A stretch of 64,000 bases of DNA from Mesorhizobium sp. AR02 (GCF_024746835.1 NZ_CP080531.1:7336001-7400000), one strand, 5' to 3'. Positions 51,012 to 60,410 are shown, counted from the stretch's first letter. Program-made: numbers and translations. Notes: generated from the letters alone by a model not told the origin.

Positions 51012-51317
51012 TCAATGCGTCCAGGGCGTCCTGCGGTCATAGCGGAAATTCTCCGCATAGGAAATCTGGCGACGCTTGGTCTCTTTCGGCTCCTCGACGC
51101 GGAAGGCAAGCCCTTCCTTTTCGGCATAGGCCACTGCCTCTTCCCGCGTGTCGAAGGTCAGCCTGATCTGGCTTCTCATATCTCCCGACGTCGTATAGCC
51201 CATCAAGGGATCGATCTTCTTGCGCATCTCGGGGTCGAACTCCAGCACCCAGTGGCCGGTCTTGGCCTTGCCGGACTGCATAGCGGTTTTGGCTGGGCTG
51301 AAAATGCGCGCGGACAT
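51012..51317 (-). CDS. NADH dehydrogenase accessory subunit, NDUFS4-like
   Basis: A 101-residue protein of the ETC complex I subunit conserved region, homologous to mitochondrial NDUFS4: MSARIFSPAKTAMQSGKAKTGHWVLEFDPEMRKKIDPLMGYTTSGDMRSQIRLTFDTREEAVAYAEKEGL, ending FRYDRRTPWTH. Alphaproteobacterial complex I contains this peripheral subunit. ATG at 51317 is used, with GAGGTGG upstream. Together with the zinc-finger protein at 23035, two complex I accessory genes are unlinked to nuo here. Confidence 0.93.
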   Translation of the reverse strand: MSARIFSPAKTAMQSGKAKTGHWVLEFDPEMRKKIDPLMGYTTSGDMRSQIRLTFDTREEAVAYAEKEGLAFRVEEPKETKRRQISYAENFRYDRRTPWTH

Positions 51318-51441
51318 GGCCACCTCATTGTTGTGCAAGGCAGCACCGCCACCCTTTGCCCGTCATTACTGCGCAATGCGGACCGCGGCAAGGTTTTTGC
51401 ACTTGCCATGTAACACCGAAATGAATAGGCAACAGACCGTT

Positions 51442-51518
<77 letters not shown>

Positions 51519-51633
51519 TCCCTCTCGTAAAGCAGTATCGATAGTGGCATGGCCGCCTTGCGCCGGTCCCGCCGCGGGCCTTGCCGCGACAGTTTTCTGG
51601 TGCAAGTCTGAAGCCGCAACGGGGGCGCTTCGA

Positions 51634-52059
51634 ATGGCAGCAAACGACAGGCCGGTGATCACCCGGAAAGGCCAGGAGAGCAACAAGACCAGCCAGTCGG
51701 GCGGCATGGCCCTAGTGACCGGCGTCGGGCCGCAACACACCTCGGCGACCAGGCTATGGTTCGGCAAGGCCAGCAATGCGCCCGGCTTCAGATCGCTGCC
51801 GCACCACCATGGCGAGGCGGAAACCGGCGCCTATCTGCTTTCGGGCAACGCCCGCATCTATTTCGGCAAGGACTACCAGGAGTTCGTCGAACTCTCAGCC
51901 GGCGACTTCATGTTCGTGCCGCCATTCCTGCCGCATCTCGAAGCCAATATGAGCACGATGGAAGAATTGTGGTGGCTGGCCTGCCGCACCCCGGAAAACA
52001 TCGTGATCAATCTGCCCGATGTCGACGACGCCCAGCTCGCTGGCTACCGCCGCGCATAA
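51634..52059 (+). CDS. Cupin domain protein
   Basis: A 141-residue single-domain cupin. The first motif is LPHHHGEAETGAYLLSGNARIYFG, holding His-His and Glu; the second is AGDFMFVPPFLPHLEAN with the His. One metal ion is expected. Function is not fixed: small cupins include dioxygenases, isomerases and sugar-binding proteins. The ATG at 51634 follows GGGGG. It is downstream of tRNA-Pro and upstream of a TetR gene. Confidence 0.82.
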   Translation: MAANDRPVITRKGQESNKTSQSGGMALVTGVGPQHTSATRLWFGKASNAPGFRSLPHHHGEAETGAYLLSGNARIYFGKDYQEFVELSAGDFMFVPPFLPHLEANMSTMEELWWLACRTPENIVINLPDVDDAQLAGYRRA

Positions 52060-52147
52060 ACGCCGCGGAAGACAGGCTGGTCCTCGGCGATCCGAAATCC
52101 GTTCAGGGTCACCCTCGCACTGTTGTTGAAAATCGGCATTGACCTTT

Positions 52148-52167
52148 TTAAGACGACCGGTCATATT
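52148..52167. promoter_or_regulatory. TetR operator, copy 1
   Basis: TTAAGACGACCGGTCATATT lies just before the TetR start at 52174 and matches 52775-52794 at 18 of 20 positions. The core GACCGGTC is palindromic. Confidence 0.8.
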
Positions 52168-52173
52168 ACCCGC

Positions 52174-52752
52174 ATGGCAAGAGCAAGCACCAAGGAACAG
52201 ATCATCGCGGCAGCCGTGGAAACCCTGCACCAAAAGGGTTTCAATGGCACCAGCGTGCAGGACATCACCGAAGCAGCGCACGTGCCGAAGGGGTCATTCT
52301 ACAATCATTTCGACAGCAAGGAGACGCTGGCCGTCGAAGCGCTGGACCGTTATTGGCAAAAGGTGCTCAACGGACTGGCTGTGCTCGGCGACGAGAAGAT
52401 ATCAGCTGTCGTCAGGCTGAAGCGCTATTTCCAATACCTCAACGACGTCGCCTGCCAGGCGGAGTACCGGACCGGCTGCATGATCGGCAACATGAGCGCT
52501 GAAATGCCGGACCAGAGCCGCGCGGTTCGCGAGCGGTTGGCCGTGCTTCTGGCGGCCTGGAGCCGTGCCATCGAATCCTGTGTCCGGGAAGCGCAGGTTG
52601 AGGGCATCGTGCGGCGCGACATGGAGGCCAGGACCATCGCCATGTTTCTACTCAACTCCTGGGAAGGCGCCATGATGCGCGCCAAGGTCGACAAGGATGC
52701 CGTGGCACTGACGGCGTTCGTGGATGTCGCGTTTGGCACCTTGCTCACCTAG
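52174..52752 (+). CDS. TetR family transcriptional regulator
   Basis: A 192-residue TetR regulator with the HTH MARASTKEQIIAAAVETLHQKGFNGTSVQDITEAAHVPKGSFYNHFDSKETLAVEAL and the TetR_C region YRTGCMIGNMSAEMPDQSRAVRERL. The family resembles AcuR/NemR-type regulators of electrophiles. Two near-identical operators, at 52148 and 52775, precede it and the next gene, so it should repress both itself and the NTF2-like/quinone reductase genes. Confidence 0.9.
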   Translation: MARASTKEQIIAAAVETLHQKGFNGTSVQDITEAAHVPKGSFYNHFDSKETLAVEALDRYWQKVLNGLAVLGDEKISAVVRLKRYFQYLNDVACQAEYRTGCMIGNMSAEMPDQSRAVRERLAVLLAAWSRAIESCVREAQVEGIVRRDMEARTIAMFLLNSWEGAMMRAKVDKDAVALTAFVDVAFGTLLT

Positions 52753-52774
52753 GCGTTTCTTTTTTTGCAGCCAC

Positions 52775-52794
52775 TTAAGATGACTGGTCATATT
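52775..52794. promoter_or_regulatory. TetR operator, copy 2
   Basis: TTAAGATGACTGGTCATATT lies about 32 bp before the ATG at 52826. ATGACTGGTCAT is a palindrome but for the two central bases. Confidence 0.8.
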
Positions 52795-52825
52795 GGTATC
52801 GACTCCCCTTCACAGGATCAAGACC

Positions 52826-53269
52826 ATGAAATTCAATGACACCGCTCCCCTTCTTCCCAAGCCGGATGGTCCGCCGCCGTGGCTGGCCAAGCTCGCCGAC
52901 GACGCCACGCTGGAAGCGACCGTACTGAAACGGCCGGTTGAGGGCAAAGCAAACATCATGGCACTGCTGAAGCAGGCCATGCCGCTCTACGATTTCCAGG
53001 ACTTCACCTATCGCGGCGACTTCGGCGCCTCGTTCTTCATGGAATCGTACCGCGCCGAGATTCAAGGCATTCCCATCGAATGCTCAGTCCTCGTGCACAT
53101 GAACGCAAAAGGCGAAACCGACTCGATCCTTATCAACCACCGCCCGCTCGATGCCGCCCTGCGGTTTTCGCGCCTGATGTGGGAACGGGTCGGAGACGGC
53201 TTTCGTGACCTTTATCTGACCGGGCCGCAGGCCGACGCCCTGGAGCGCGCGATCGATCCGAAAGCCTGA
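52826..53269 (+). CDS. NTF2/SnoaL-like hypothetical protein
   Basis: A 147-residue soluble protein, MKFNDTAPLLPKPDGPPPWLAKLADDATLEATVLKRPVEGKANIMALLKQAMPLYDFQDFTYRGDFGASFFMESYRAEIQGIPIECSVLVHMNAKGETDSILINHRPLDAALRFSRLM. The pattern VEGKANIMALLKQA and later IPIECSVLVHMN resembles the SnoaL/NTF2-like fold; catalytic residues are not evident. AGGA precedes the ATG at 52826. It is the first gene after the second TetR operator and lies upstream of a quinone reductase, as a regulated target. Confidence 0.75.
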   Translation: MKFNDTAPLLPKPDGPPPWLAKLADDATLEATVLKRPVEGKANIMALLKQAMPLYDFQDFTYRGDFGASFFMESYRAEIQGIPIECSVLVHMNAKGETDSILINHRPLDAALRFSRLMWERVGDGFRDLYLTGPQADALERAIDPKA

Positions 53270-53376
53270 GCGGCAATCGCCCACATCAGCAGAACCGTCC
53301 CGGCCTCGCCAGACGGACCAATGACGGCTGGCCGCGATCCCGCGGCAGCACCCACCGACAGGAAGGAAAAGCAATC

Positions 53377-54345
53377 ATGCGCGCAATGAGAGCAGACAGT
53401 TTTCGCGGTTATAACGATCTGAAGCTGGTCGACATCCCCAAACCGGCTGCATCCGGGGGGCGGCTGCTGGTGCGGATGGTTGCCGCCGGCGTAACACCGC
53501 TCGATCATACGATCCTCAGCGGGCAGTTTCCCCGATCGACGGCGCCGCTTGTGCTCGGCAATGAAGGCGCCGGCATCATCGAAGGCGGTGACGCCGACTT
53601 TCCCGACGGCACGCGGGTGGCGTTTGTCGGCCCCTTCGGCGTCTTCGAGAACGGAACCTACTCGGAGTATGTCGCGGTTCCCAAGGAACTGCTGCTCCGT
53701 GTCCCCGACATGATCGACGACACCACCGCCGCGGGCCTGCCGGTTGCCTATCTGACGGCCTATATCGCGCTGATGAATGCCGGCTTCGCGGCTGGAAAGA
53801 CAGTGCTTGCACCGGCGATCGGCGGTTCGGTCGGCAATGCCGCCACCCAGCTCGCCCGGGCGCTCGGCGCCAAGCACGGCATCTCTTCGACCACCAGCCA
53901 TGCCAAAGCCAAGGAAGCCAAGGCGCTTGGCTTTTCCGAAGTGGTAGATCTCACAATCGAGGGTCTGGCCGACGGCGTCAATCGCATCACGAATGGCCAT
54001 GGCGCCGACATCATCATCGATGGTGTCGGCGGCAAGATCCTGAGCCAGGCGCTGCATGTCCTGGCGCCGGGCGGATCGCTGACGACGCTTGGTTATTCCG
54101 GCGGCCGGGAAACCACGATCAATGTGACCGATCTCATCTGGAAGGCCGGTAGCATCAAGGGCTCCATGCTGTTTTCCGAGAGCGCCGCCGTCTGGACAGC
54201 GGCCTGGTCAGTCATCTCAGGCTTGCTCGCATCGGGTCAGGTCAAGCCGATCGTCGCCAGGACTTTCGCGCTTCAGGATGCGGCCATGGCGTTGCGATAT
54301 CTCATCGAGGAGCGACCGTTCGGACGGGTCGTGCTGACGATTTGA
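53377..54345 (+). CDS. Zinc-independent quinone reductase/alcohol dehydrogenase
   Basis: A 322-residue MDR-family protein: MRAMRADSFRGYNDLKLVDIPKPAASGGRLLVRMVAAGVTPLDHTILSG at the start, PLVLGNEGAGII, the NADPH Rossmann segment TVLAPAIGGSVGNAATQLARALGAK and IDGVGGKILSQALHVLAPGGSLTTLGYSGG. The zinc-binding cysteines of alcohol dehydrogenases are absent, so it is quinone-reductase-like. It probably reduces a quinone or enone. GGAAGGAAA precedes the ATG at 53377. It is the last gene of the TetR-controlled cluster. Confidence 0.9.
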   Translation: MRAMRADSFRGYNDLKLVDIPKPAASGGRLLVRMVAAGVTPLDHTILSGQFPRSTAPLVLGNEGAGIIEGGDADFPDGTRVAFVGPFGVFENGTYSEYVAVPKELLLRVPDMIDDTTAAGLPVAYLTAYIALMNAGFAAGKTVLAPAIGGSVGNAATQLARALGAKHGISSTTSHAKAKEAKALGFSEVVDLTIEGLADGVNRITNGHGADIIIDGVGGKILSQALHVLAPGGSLTTLGYSGGRETTINVTDLIWKAGSIKGSMLFSESAAVWTAAWSVISGLLASGQVKPIVARTFALQDAAMALRYLIEERPFGRVVLTI

Positions 54346-54601
54346 GCTGGAGCGCACGCCGGGAAGCCAAACCTTTGACTTAAAGCGTGCCAGCGCCAGC
54401 GACAACTCGATACACCTGGAAGGTAAGCTCGCCGGGCGAGAACCCCAACCGCCTCATGCCCGACGAGCCTACAACCTGATTTGGAACGCAATCAGGACCG
54501 GGGTCAGCCGGCAAGCTGGTGGAGCAAGATAGATGCCAGCTGCTCTTTCCCGAAATGGGACACGGCACCCCATTTGCCAGCCGTCTACACGTCGAGTTTC
54601 T

Positions 54602-55306
54602 CTAAATCTCGAACTCGCGCTGCCCCTCATCCATGGCGCTGATGGTTTCAGCGGCGAGCGCCCGCGTGATCGGCATCTTGCGCTCGAGAGCGGTGCGATC
54701 GAGCCGCTCCACCACGCGCATGGCTGTCGCCAGCGAGCGTTCGATGCGCCGCACCAGATACTGCACGACATGCGGTTCGACCTCGACCTGGCGGTCGGCG
54801 AACAGCTTGGTGATGACACCCGCCAGCAGGAGGTCGTCGGGCTCGTGGATCTCGACTGTCGCCGCCGCCTTCAGCCGCGAGGCCAGATCGGGCAATGAAA
54901 CACCCCAGGCCGAGGGAAAACGCCGTGCGGTCAACAACAGCGTGGAACCGGCGCCACGCACCGCATTGATCAGATGGAACAGCCCTTGTTCGTCGACTGC
55001 GCCTGCATCGACATCGTCGATCAGCGCCGGTCGGGCGCCGAGATTGGCGATGCTGTCGCCAATGCGCCCGGCATCGACAGCCACCGCGTTGGCGCGCGCG
55101 CCCCAGATGGCGGCCAGATGCGTCTTGCCGGAGCCGGCGGGACCTGCCAGCACCACTACAGGCGAAGGCCAGTCCGGCCAGCGGTCGACCATCGCCGCCG
55201 CCTGGTTGTTGGTACCGGACACGACGAGTTCGTCGCGCGAATAGCCGGTGCCGTGGCCGAGATCGAGCGGCAGCTGGCGCGGCGGATCGGTTCGCTGGGC
55301 GGTCAC
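54602..55306 (-). CDS. hdaA: DnaA-related AAA+ regulator HdaA
   Basis: A 234-residue Hda-type protein that, with the sliding clamp, promotes ATP hydrolysis by DnaA and limits replication initiation. The N-terminal QLPLDL (11-16) is the clamp-binding motif; Walker A GPAGSGKT is at 55-62, Walker B ALIDDVD at 94-100, and the AAA+ lid with a conserved R (RRIERSLATAMRVVERLD) follows. GTG at 55306 begins 1 nt after the perM stop (TGA-A-GTG), so it is translationally coupled. Order pgsA-perM-hdaA is typical of the Rhizobiales. Confidence 0.93.
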   Translation of the reverse strand: MTAQRTDPPRQLPLDLGHGTGYSRDELVVSGTNNQAAAMVDRWPDWPSPVVVLAGPAGSGKTHLAAIWGARANAVAVDAGRIGDSIANLGARPALIDDVDAGAVDEQGLFHLINAVRGAGSTLLLTARRFPSAWGVSLPDLASRLKAAATVEIHEPDDLLLAGVITKLFADRQVEVEPHVVQYLVRRIERSLATAMRVVERLDRTALERKMPITRALAAETISAMDEGQREFEI

Positions 55307-55307
55307 T

Positions 55308-56510
55308 TCAGCGACGCGGCTGCGTGCGGTGGCCGCCGCCGCGATCGGCTGGCAGCGGCGGCGCGGGTGCTGTCGCGTGGCCCTTGTAGAGCGGCGATTC
55401 AAGATAGCGGGCGATGGCAAAGCGCACCAGAACGGCGACGGCGGCGGAAGCCGGCACGGCAATCAGCAGGCCGACGAAACCGAACAGCGCGCCGAAGGCG
55501 AACAGCGCGAACATCAGCCACACCGGATGCAGGCCGACGCTTTTGCCGACCAGCCTGGGCTGCAGGATGTTGCCTTCGATGAACTGGCCGATGAAGAAGA
55601 CCACAGCGACCGCGACGATCATCGTCCAGTCCGGCCAGAACTGGACGAAAGCGACGCCGACGGCCAGCACCAGCCCGGTCAGCGAGCCGACATAGGGGAT
55701 GAACGAGATCAGCCCGGCGAACAGGCCGATGAGGATGGCGAAGTTCAACCCGGTCAGCGTCAGGCCGGTGGCGTACATGGCGCCCAGCACCAGGCAGAGC
55801 GTGCCCTGGCCGCGCACGAACCCGGCGGTGGCGGTGTTGATGTCGCGTGCAATGGCGCGCACCGTCGCGACATTGTCGCGCGGCACCCAACTGTCGATGA
55901 CCGCCACCATGCGATCCCAGTCGAGCAGCATGTAGAAGGCAACGACCGGCGTCACCACGAACAGGCTGACCACCGAGACCAGCGCCATGCCAGAACTCCA
56001 CAATGAGGTGAAGACCGTGGTGATCAGGCCAAAGCCGGAGGTCAGCAGCGAGTTCAACCCGTCGCGCAAGCCATTAGCGTTGACACCGAATTTCTGCTCC
56101 AGCCACTTCGGATCAAAGGAGGTGATCAGGCTCTGCAGCCTGGTCAGGTACTCCGGCAGCTTGCCGGCGAAATCGGCCATCTGCGTCGCCAGCACCGGAA
56201 TGAGGATCACGAAAGCCAGCACCAGCACGATGAGGAAGGTGATGAGGGTGACCACCGTCGCCATGAAGCGCGACAGGCCGAACCGCTGCAACCGGTCGGC
56301 GACCGGATCGAGGAAATAGGCAAGCACCATGCCGGCGACGAAGGGCAGCAGGATGCCGCTGAAGACATAGAGGAACAGCGCAAGTCCGGCGACGCCGGCC
56401 AGCCAGAAGAAGATCTGGCGGCGGAACGCGGAGGCCGCGCCAAGATCGGCGGCCGCAGCCTCGATCACCGCCGCTTCTTTCTCAGATGTCCGGATTGGAG
56501 CCTTCGCCAT
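55308..56510 (-). CDS. perM: AI-2E/PerM family membrane protein
   Basis: A 400-residue inner-membrane protein of the AI-2E transporter (PerM) family with about eight spans: IFFWLAGVAGLALFLYVFSGILLPFVAGMVLAYFLDPVADRL, VTPVVAFYMLLDWDRMVAVID, FAILIGLFAGLISFIPYVGSLTGLVLAV and FIEGNILQPRLVGKSVGLHPVW. Family members are implicated in export of autoinducer-like molecules or Na+/H+ exchange. The C-terminus is Pro-rich. The ATG at 56510 overlaps the pgsA 3' end by 29 nt. Confidence 0.93.
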   Translation of the reverse strand: MAKAPIRTSEKEAAVIEAAAADLGAASAFRRQIFFWLAGVAGLALFLYVFSGILLPFVAGMVLAYFLDPVADRLQRFGLSRFMATVVTLITFLIVLVLAFVILIPVLATQMADFAGKLPEYLTRLQSLITSFDPKWLEQKFGVNANGLRDGLNSLLTSGFGLITTVFTSLWSSGMALVSVVSLFVVTPVVAFYMLLDWDRMVAVIDSWVPRDNVATVRAIARDINTATAGFVRGQGTLCLVLGAMYATGLTLTGLNFAILIGLFAGLISFIPYVGSLTGLVLAVGVAFVQFWPDWTMIVAVAVVFFIGQFIEGNILQPRLVGKSVGLHPVWLMFALFAFGALFGFVGLLIAVPASAAVAVLVRFAIARYLESPLYKGHATAPAPPLPADRGGGHRTQPRR

Positions 56511-57039
56511 AGCCGCTCATATGCCTCAGCCAAGCCACGAGATAGGCTGCGGCCGAAGCCACGGTCAAGACCCCGGACAGCAATATGAGGGCTGGCCGCA
56601 GTGGGTCGAGGTGCACGGCAAAGGCCAGTTCCCCAAGCACGACCGCCGCCAGCACGATCTGGACGGCGGTATTGGCCTTCGACACCAGAAACGGTTTTAT
56701 CTCGACCGGATGGGCCATGACGGTGGACAGCAGAACCGCGCAGACGATCAGCGCGTCGCGCGACACCATGGTGACGACCAGCCACAGCGGCAATTGCCCG
56801 ATGAAGCCCATGACGACGAACACCGAAACCAAAAGCAGCTTGTCGGCCATCGGATCGAGATAGGCGCCGAGCCTGGACTGCTGGTTGAAACGGCGGGCGA
56901 TGAAGCCATCGACGCCATCCGAGACGCCGGCAATGACGAAGCCGGCAAAGGCCCAGTCCCAGCGCGCCTGCAGCATGGCCAGCACAACGGCGGGCACCAG
57001 AAGAAGGCGCAGGATGGTGATCAGGTTGGGGATGGTCAA
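56482..57039 (-). CDS. pgsA: CDP-diacylglycerol-glycerol-3-phosphate 3-phosphatidyltransferase
   Basis: A 185-residue membrane enzyme of the CDP-alcohol phosphatidyltransferase family that makes phosphatidylglycerophosphate. The catalytic signature spans VSDGVDGFIARRFNQQSRLGAYLDPMADK, with D-x2-D-G-x2-A-R-x8-G-x3-D-x3-D. Four to five hydrophobic segments are present. TTG at 57039 is used because MTIPNLITILRLLLVP matches the family N-terminus; the open frame upstream shows no conservation. It heads the operon with perM and hdaA and is divergent from purM. Confidence 0.9.
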   Translation of the reverse strand: MTIPNLITILRLLLVPAVVLAMLQARWDWAFAGFVIAGVSDGVDGFIARRFNQQSRLGAYLDPMADKLLLVSVFVVMGFIGQLPLWLVVTMVSRDALIVCAVLLSTVMAHPVEIKPFLVSKANTAVQIVLAAVVLGELAFAVHLDPLRPALILLSGVLTVASAAAYLVAWLRHMSGYGEGSNPDI

Positions 57040-57254
57040 ATGCTCGGCCCGTCCTCTCCGGTCAGGGATAGATGATGGAGATGGAGAGGCGCCGCAAGCT
57101 CCGTGCCGCGCAATTCGGCTGTCATGGTGTTCGCCGCGAATGTCGGAAATGCTATCCACGCTTTTGTCAGGCCAAATGGCGCCCGGTTCCGCCGTTATCC
57201 TTGCCCCCCGAAACCATTCATGCGAAGAGCCCGCAAACGAGCAGGAAAATTGCG

Positions 57255-58364
57255 ATGAGCAAGCGCGACACAAGCCAGCCCAAAACGGGCCAGCCCAAAA
57301 CGAGCAAGCGCAGGAACGGGCTCACTTATGCCGAGGCCGGCGTCGATATCGATGCCGGCAATCTCATGGTCGAGAAGATCAAGCCGCTGGTGCGCGCCAC
57401 GCGCCGGCCGGGCGCGGATGGCGAGATCGGCGGTTTTGGCGGCCTGTTCGACCTCAAGGCGGCCGGCTTCACCGATCCGGTGCTGGTCGCCGCCAATGAC
57501 GGCGTCGGCACCAAGCTCAAGATCGCCATCGATGCCGGCAAGCACGACACGATCGGCATCGACCTCGTTGCCATGTGCGTCAACGACATCGTCGTGCAGG
57601 GCGCGGAACCGCTGTTCTTCCTCGACTATTTCGCCACCGGCAAGCTCGACCCCGACCAGGGCGCGGCGATCGTCGGCGGCATTGCCGAAGGCTGCCGGCA
57701 GGCCGGCTGCGCGTTGATCGGCGGCGAGACGGCGGAAATGCCCGGAATGTATCACGGCAAGGACTATGACCTCGCCGGCTTTGCCGTTGGCGCGGCTGAA
57801 CGCGGCCAGCTTTTGCCCACAGACGACATCGTCGAAGGCGACGTGCTGCTCGGCCTCGCTTCCTCGGGCCTGCACTCGAATGGTTTTTCGCTGGTGCGCC
57901 GCATCGTCGCGACAAGCGGCCTTTCGTGGAGCGATCCGGCGCCGTTCAACGACGACGCGACGCTGGCCGAGGCGCTGCTCGAACCGACCCGCATCTACGT
58001 CAAGTCCATCCTCAAGGCCATTCGCAACACGCATGGCATCAAGGCGCTGGCCCACATCACCGGTGGCGGGTTCCCTGAAAACATTCCGCGCGTGCTGCCC
58101 AAGGATTTTTCGGCCGAACTCGATCTCGAAGCCATCGACGTGCCGGCGGTGTTCTCGTGGCTGGCCAAGACTGGCGGCGTGGCGCCGGAAGAGATGATGC
58201 GCACCTTCAATTGCGGCATCGGCATGATCCTGGCGGTCGCCTCCGGCCAGGCGGCGCAGGTCGCCGCCGTGCTGCAGGAAGCCGGCGAGACGGTGACGCC
58301 GATCGGCCGCATCGTGCCGCGCCGCGATGCCGGCGTCATCTATCGGGGCTCGATCGGCCTATGA
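57255..58364 (+). CDS. purM: Phosphoribosylformylglycinamidine cyclo-ligase
   Basis: A 369-residue AIR synthetase, fifth step of purine synthesis: FGAM plus ATP to AIR. It has [23 protein letters not shown], the Gly-rich [45 protein letters not shown] and [10 protein letters not shown]; a second domain contains [12 protein letters not shown]. The short N-terminal extension carries [11 protein letters not shown], from a 15-bp tandem duplication. GCAGGA precedes the ATG at 57255. The stop overlaps purN (ATGA). Confidence 0.97.
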   Translation: MSKRDTSQPKTGQPKTSKRRNGLTYAEAGVDIDAGNLMVEKIKPLVRATRRPGADGEIGGFGGLFDLKAAGFTDPVLVAANDGVGTKLKIAIDAGKHDTIGIDLVAMCVNDIVVQGAEPLFFLDYFATGKLDPDQGAAIVGGIAEGCRQAGCALIGGETAEMPGMYHGKDYDLAGFAVGAAERGQLLPTDDIVEGDVLLGLASSGLHSNGFSLVRRIVATSGLSWSDPAPFNDDATLAEALLEPTRIYVKSILKAIRNTHGIKALAHITGGGFPENIPRVLPKDFSAELDLEAIDVPAVFSWLAKTGGVAPEEMMRTFNCGIGMILAVASGQAAQVAAVLQEAGETVTPIGRIVPRRDAGVIYRGSIGL

Positions 58365-59074
58365 GCACGCAGAGAAAGCGCACAGTCGTCCTGATATCGG
58401 GGCGCGGCTCCAACATGACCGCGCTGATTGCCGCTGCCAGCGACCCGGCCTTCCCGGCTGAGATCGTCGGCGTCATTTCCGACAAAGCGGACGCCGCCGG
58501 CCTCGGCATCGCCAAGGCGCGCGGCATCGCCACGCAGGTCATTGCCCGCGCCGACCATGGCAGCAAGCAGGCGCATGACGCGGCGATCGACGCAGCACTC
58601 ACGGGCTTTAATACCGAGATCGTGGCGCTGGCCGGCTACATGCGCATCCTCACCTCCGGCTTCGTCCAGAAATGGCAAGGCCGCATGATCAACATCCACC
58701 CTGCCCTGCTGCCGGCATTCAAGGGTCTCGACACCCATGCGCGCGCGCTGGCCGCCGGCATGCGCATCCATGGCTGCACCGTGCATTTCGTCACGTCCGA
58801 GATGGATGACGGGCCGATCATCGCGCAAGCGGCCGTGCCGGTGATGGTCGGCGACAATGCCGATATGCTGGCCGCCCGGGTGCTGAAGGCCGAGCACCGG
58901 CTCTATCCGCTGGCGCTCGGACTGGTCGCCGAAGGCAAGGCGCGCATGGAAGCCGGGCGCACAGTGCTTGCCCACTTTGCCGACGATGCCGACAACGGCA
59001 CCTCGGTGGTGATGGCGCCAGATCCGCTGCGCGAGGAAGCCGATCTCGAGCATCTGGCGCGGATCACGCCCTGA
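58361..59074 (+). CDS. purN: Phosphoribosylglycinamide formyltransferase
   Basis: A 237-residue GAR transformylase using 10-formyltetrahydrofolate, third step of purine synthesis. It has [15 protein letters not shown], the folate-site [11 protein letters not shown] and [20 protein letters not shown] with the catalytic Asn-His, and [13 protein letters not shown] with the Asp. The C-terminal 25 residues extend past E. coli PurN. The ATG at 58361 overlaps the purM stop by four bases. Confidence 0.97.
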   Translation: MSTQRKRTVVLISGRGSNMTALIAAASDPAFPAEIVGVISDKADAAGLGIAKARGIATQVIARADHGSKQAHDAAIDAALTGFNTEIVALAGYMRILTSGFVQKWQGRMINIHPALLPAFKGLDTHARALAAGMRIHGCTVHFVTSEMDDGPIIAQAAVPVMVGDNADMLAARVLKAEHRLYPLALGLVAEGKARMEAGRTVLAHFADDADNGTSVVMAPDPLREEADLEHLARITP

Positions 59075-59089
59075 GCCGAGAACACGGGC

Positions 59090-59599
59090 ATGAAACAGCT
59101 GCTTCTCTTGCGTCACGCCAAATCGAGCTGGGACGATGCTGATCTCGATGATTTCGATCGACCGCTCGCCGAACGCGGATTGAAGGCGGCCAAATTGATG
59201 GGACGGGAGCTTGCGGCACGCGAGTGGCTGCCGGATCAGGTGCTGGTGTCATCGGCGCTGCGCACCCGCGACACCTGGCGGCTGGTCGCCGCGGAACTGC
59301 CGGCGCATCCCCGGGTCGTGTTTGCCGATGCGCTTTATGATGCCTCGGCGGCGGATATTCTGAGTCAGATTCGCCTGGCCGAGCCGTCGAGCGGTTGCCT
59401 GGCGGTGGTCGGCCACAATCCGGGCTTGGAAGATCTGGCGAAACAGCTTGCCGGTTCAGGCTCGGAGGCCAAAGCCCGCAAGAGGCTCGAGGAAAAGTTT
59501 CCGACGGCGGCTCTTGCGCGCTTTGTCTTCGAGGGCGATTGGTCCGGCCTGTCGTCCGGGCGGCTGACGCATTGCCTGCGCCCGAAGGATCTGAACTAG
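59090..59599 (+). CDS. SixA-like phosphohistidine phosphatase
   Basis: A 169-residue histidine-phosphatase-superfamily protein. LLLLRHAKSSWDD carries the RHxK signature with the nucleophile His; the second Arg lies in SALRTRDTW and the second catalytic His in VVGHNPGLEDL. SixA removes phosphate from phosphohistidine domains (HPt) such as ArcB or nitrogen-PTS components. It follows purN by 15 nt, likely in the same transcript. Confidence 0.88.
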   Translation: MKQLLLLRHAKSSWDDADLDDFDRPLAERGLKAAKLMGRELAAREWLPDQVLVSSALRTRDTWRLVAAELPAHPRVVFADALYDASAADILSQIRLAEPSSGCLAVVGHNPGLEDLAKQLAGSGSEAKARKRLEEKFPTAALARFVFEGDWSGLSSGRLTHCLRPKDLN

Positions 59600-59646
59600 A
59601 AATCCGCTGCCGGACAGGTGCGGCAGGCAAGCCCGCGGCCGAGACC

Positions 59647-59886
59647 TCAGTTCCCCCAGATACCTTGGCCGGGTTCCGGCCACTCAGTGGTGGTCTTCAT
59701 CTTGGTGTCGGCGGCCTTGTGCCCGGCCATATCCGTATTCTTGACCGCGCCGGTGACGGCATGATCCACGCCGGCGACCGAGGCAACCGGCTGGTTGGCA
59801 TTGTCGGAGCCATAATGGTCACTGCCGGCAAAGGCGGTGCCGGTCGCAACGAGGATGGCGGCGGTAGCGAGAGCGATCTTGCTCAT
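59647..59886 (-). CDS. DUF680 small secreted protein, copy 1
   Basis: A 79-residue protein with signal peptide MSKIALATAAILVATGTAFAG, then SDHYGSDNANQPVASVAGVDHAVTG and the ending PGQGIWGN. These are the DUF680 hallmarks: a near-invariant signal peptide followed by SDxYGSxNxNQPV. The family is largely confined to Mesorhizobium; function unknown. AGGAG precedes the ATG at 59886. The middle is longer than in the other copies, with a polar Lys-rich stretch. Confidence 0.85.
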   Translation of the reverse strand: MSKIALATAAILVATGTAFAGSDHYGSDNANQPVASVAGVDHAVTGAVKNTDMAGHKAADTKMKTTTEWPEPGQGIWGN

Positions 59887-60050
59887 TTCAATCTCCTGTT
59901 TCATCCGTTGGGCGGCGTCTTGGGAGGACGGTTCCGCTAAGGACAAGACCCGAGGCCGTCCGGTTTTATTCCTGGAGGCGGAAGCTTTTTCTGCCGGGTG
60001 AGACGACCAACTGCTCAAACCGATGCAAGCCGGTGCTTGCCCTGTTGCGC

Positions 60051-60086
60051 AAAAAACAAGAGCGGCGGGCCAAGCCCACCGCTCTT
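60051..60086 (-). terminator. Rho-independent terminator, duplicated copy 1
   Basis: On the minus strand a stem of about 13 bp (AAGAGCGGTGGGC paired with GCCCGCCGCTCTT, one G-U) and a 3-nt loop are followed by TTTTTT. An essentially identical sequence lies at 60712-60747. Confidence 0.85.
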
Positions 60087-60150
60087 TGTTATCGAGGACT
60101 GCTGCGAAGAACAGTGGCCCCCAGATGCCCAGGTGCGATTAAGCGTTGGC

Positions 60151-60384
60151 TTAGTTGCCCCAATTGCCCTGGCCGGATTCCGGCTGGTCTGAATCGGGCG
60201 TCAGCTTGAAGCCGTGATGCTCGACCGGCTTGCGGATCGAAGCCGTGTGGCCGTGGTCGATATTGCCCGCGGGTGCGGTGATGGCCGGCTGGTTGACGTT
60301 GTCCGAACCATAGTGGTCGCTGCCGGCGAAGGCGCTGCCCGTGGCAACGAGGATGGCGGCAACGGTAAGTGCGATCTTGGTCAT
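60151..60384 (-). CDS. DUF680 small secreted protein, copy 2
   Basis: A 77-residue DUF680 protein: MTKIALTVAAILVATGSAFAG, SDHYGSDNVNQPAITAPAGNIDHGHTASIRKP, ending SGQGNWGN. GGAG lies 8 nt before the ATG at 60384. A leader homologous to that of copy 4 precedes it (about 60411-60683), with its own terminator at 60051-60086. Mature part about 56 residues, polar and without cysteines. Confidence 0.87.
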   Translation of the reverse strand: MTKIALTVAAILVATGSAFAGSDHYGSDNVNQPAITAPAGNIDHGHTASIRKPVEHHGFKLTPDSDQPESGQGNWGN

Positions 60385-60410
60385 TTTCGTTACTCCAGTA
60401 TTCCTAAGTT

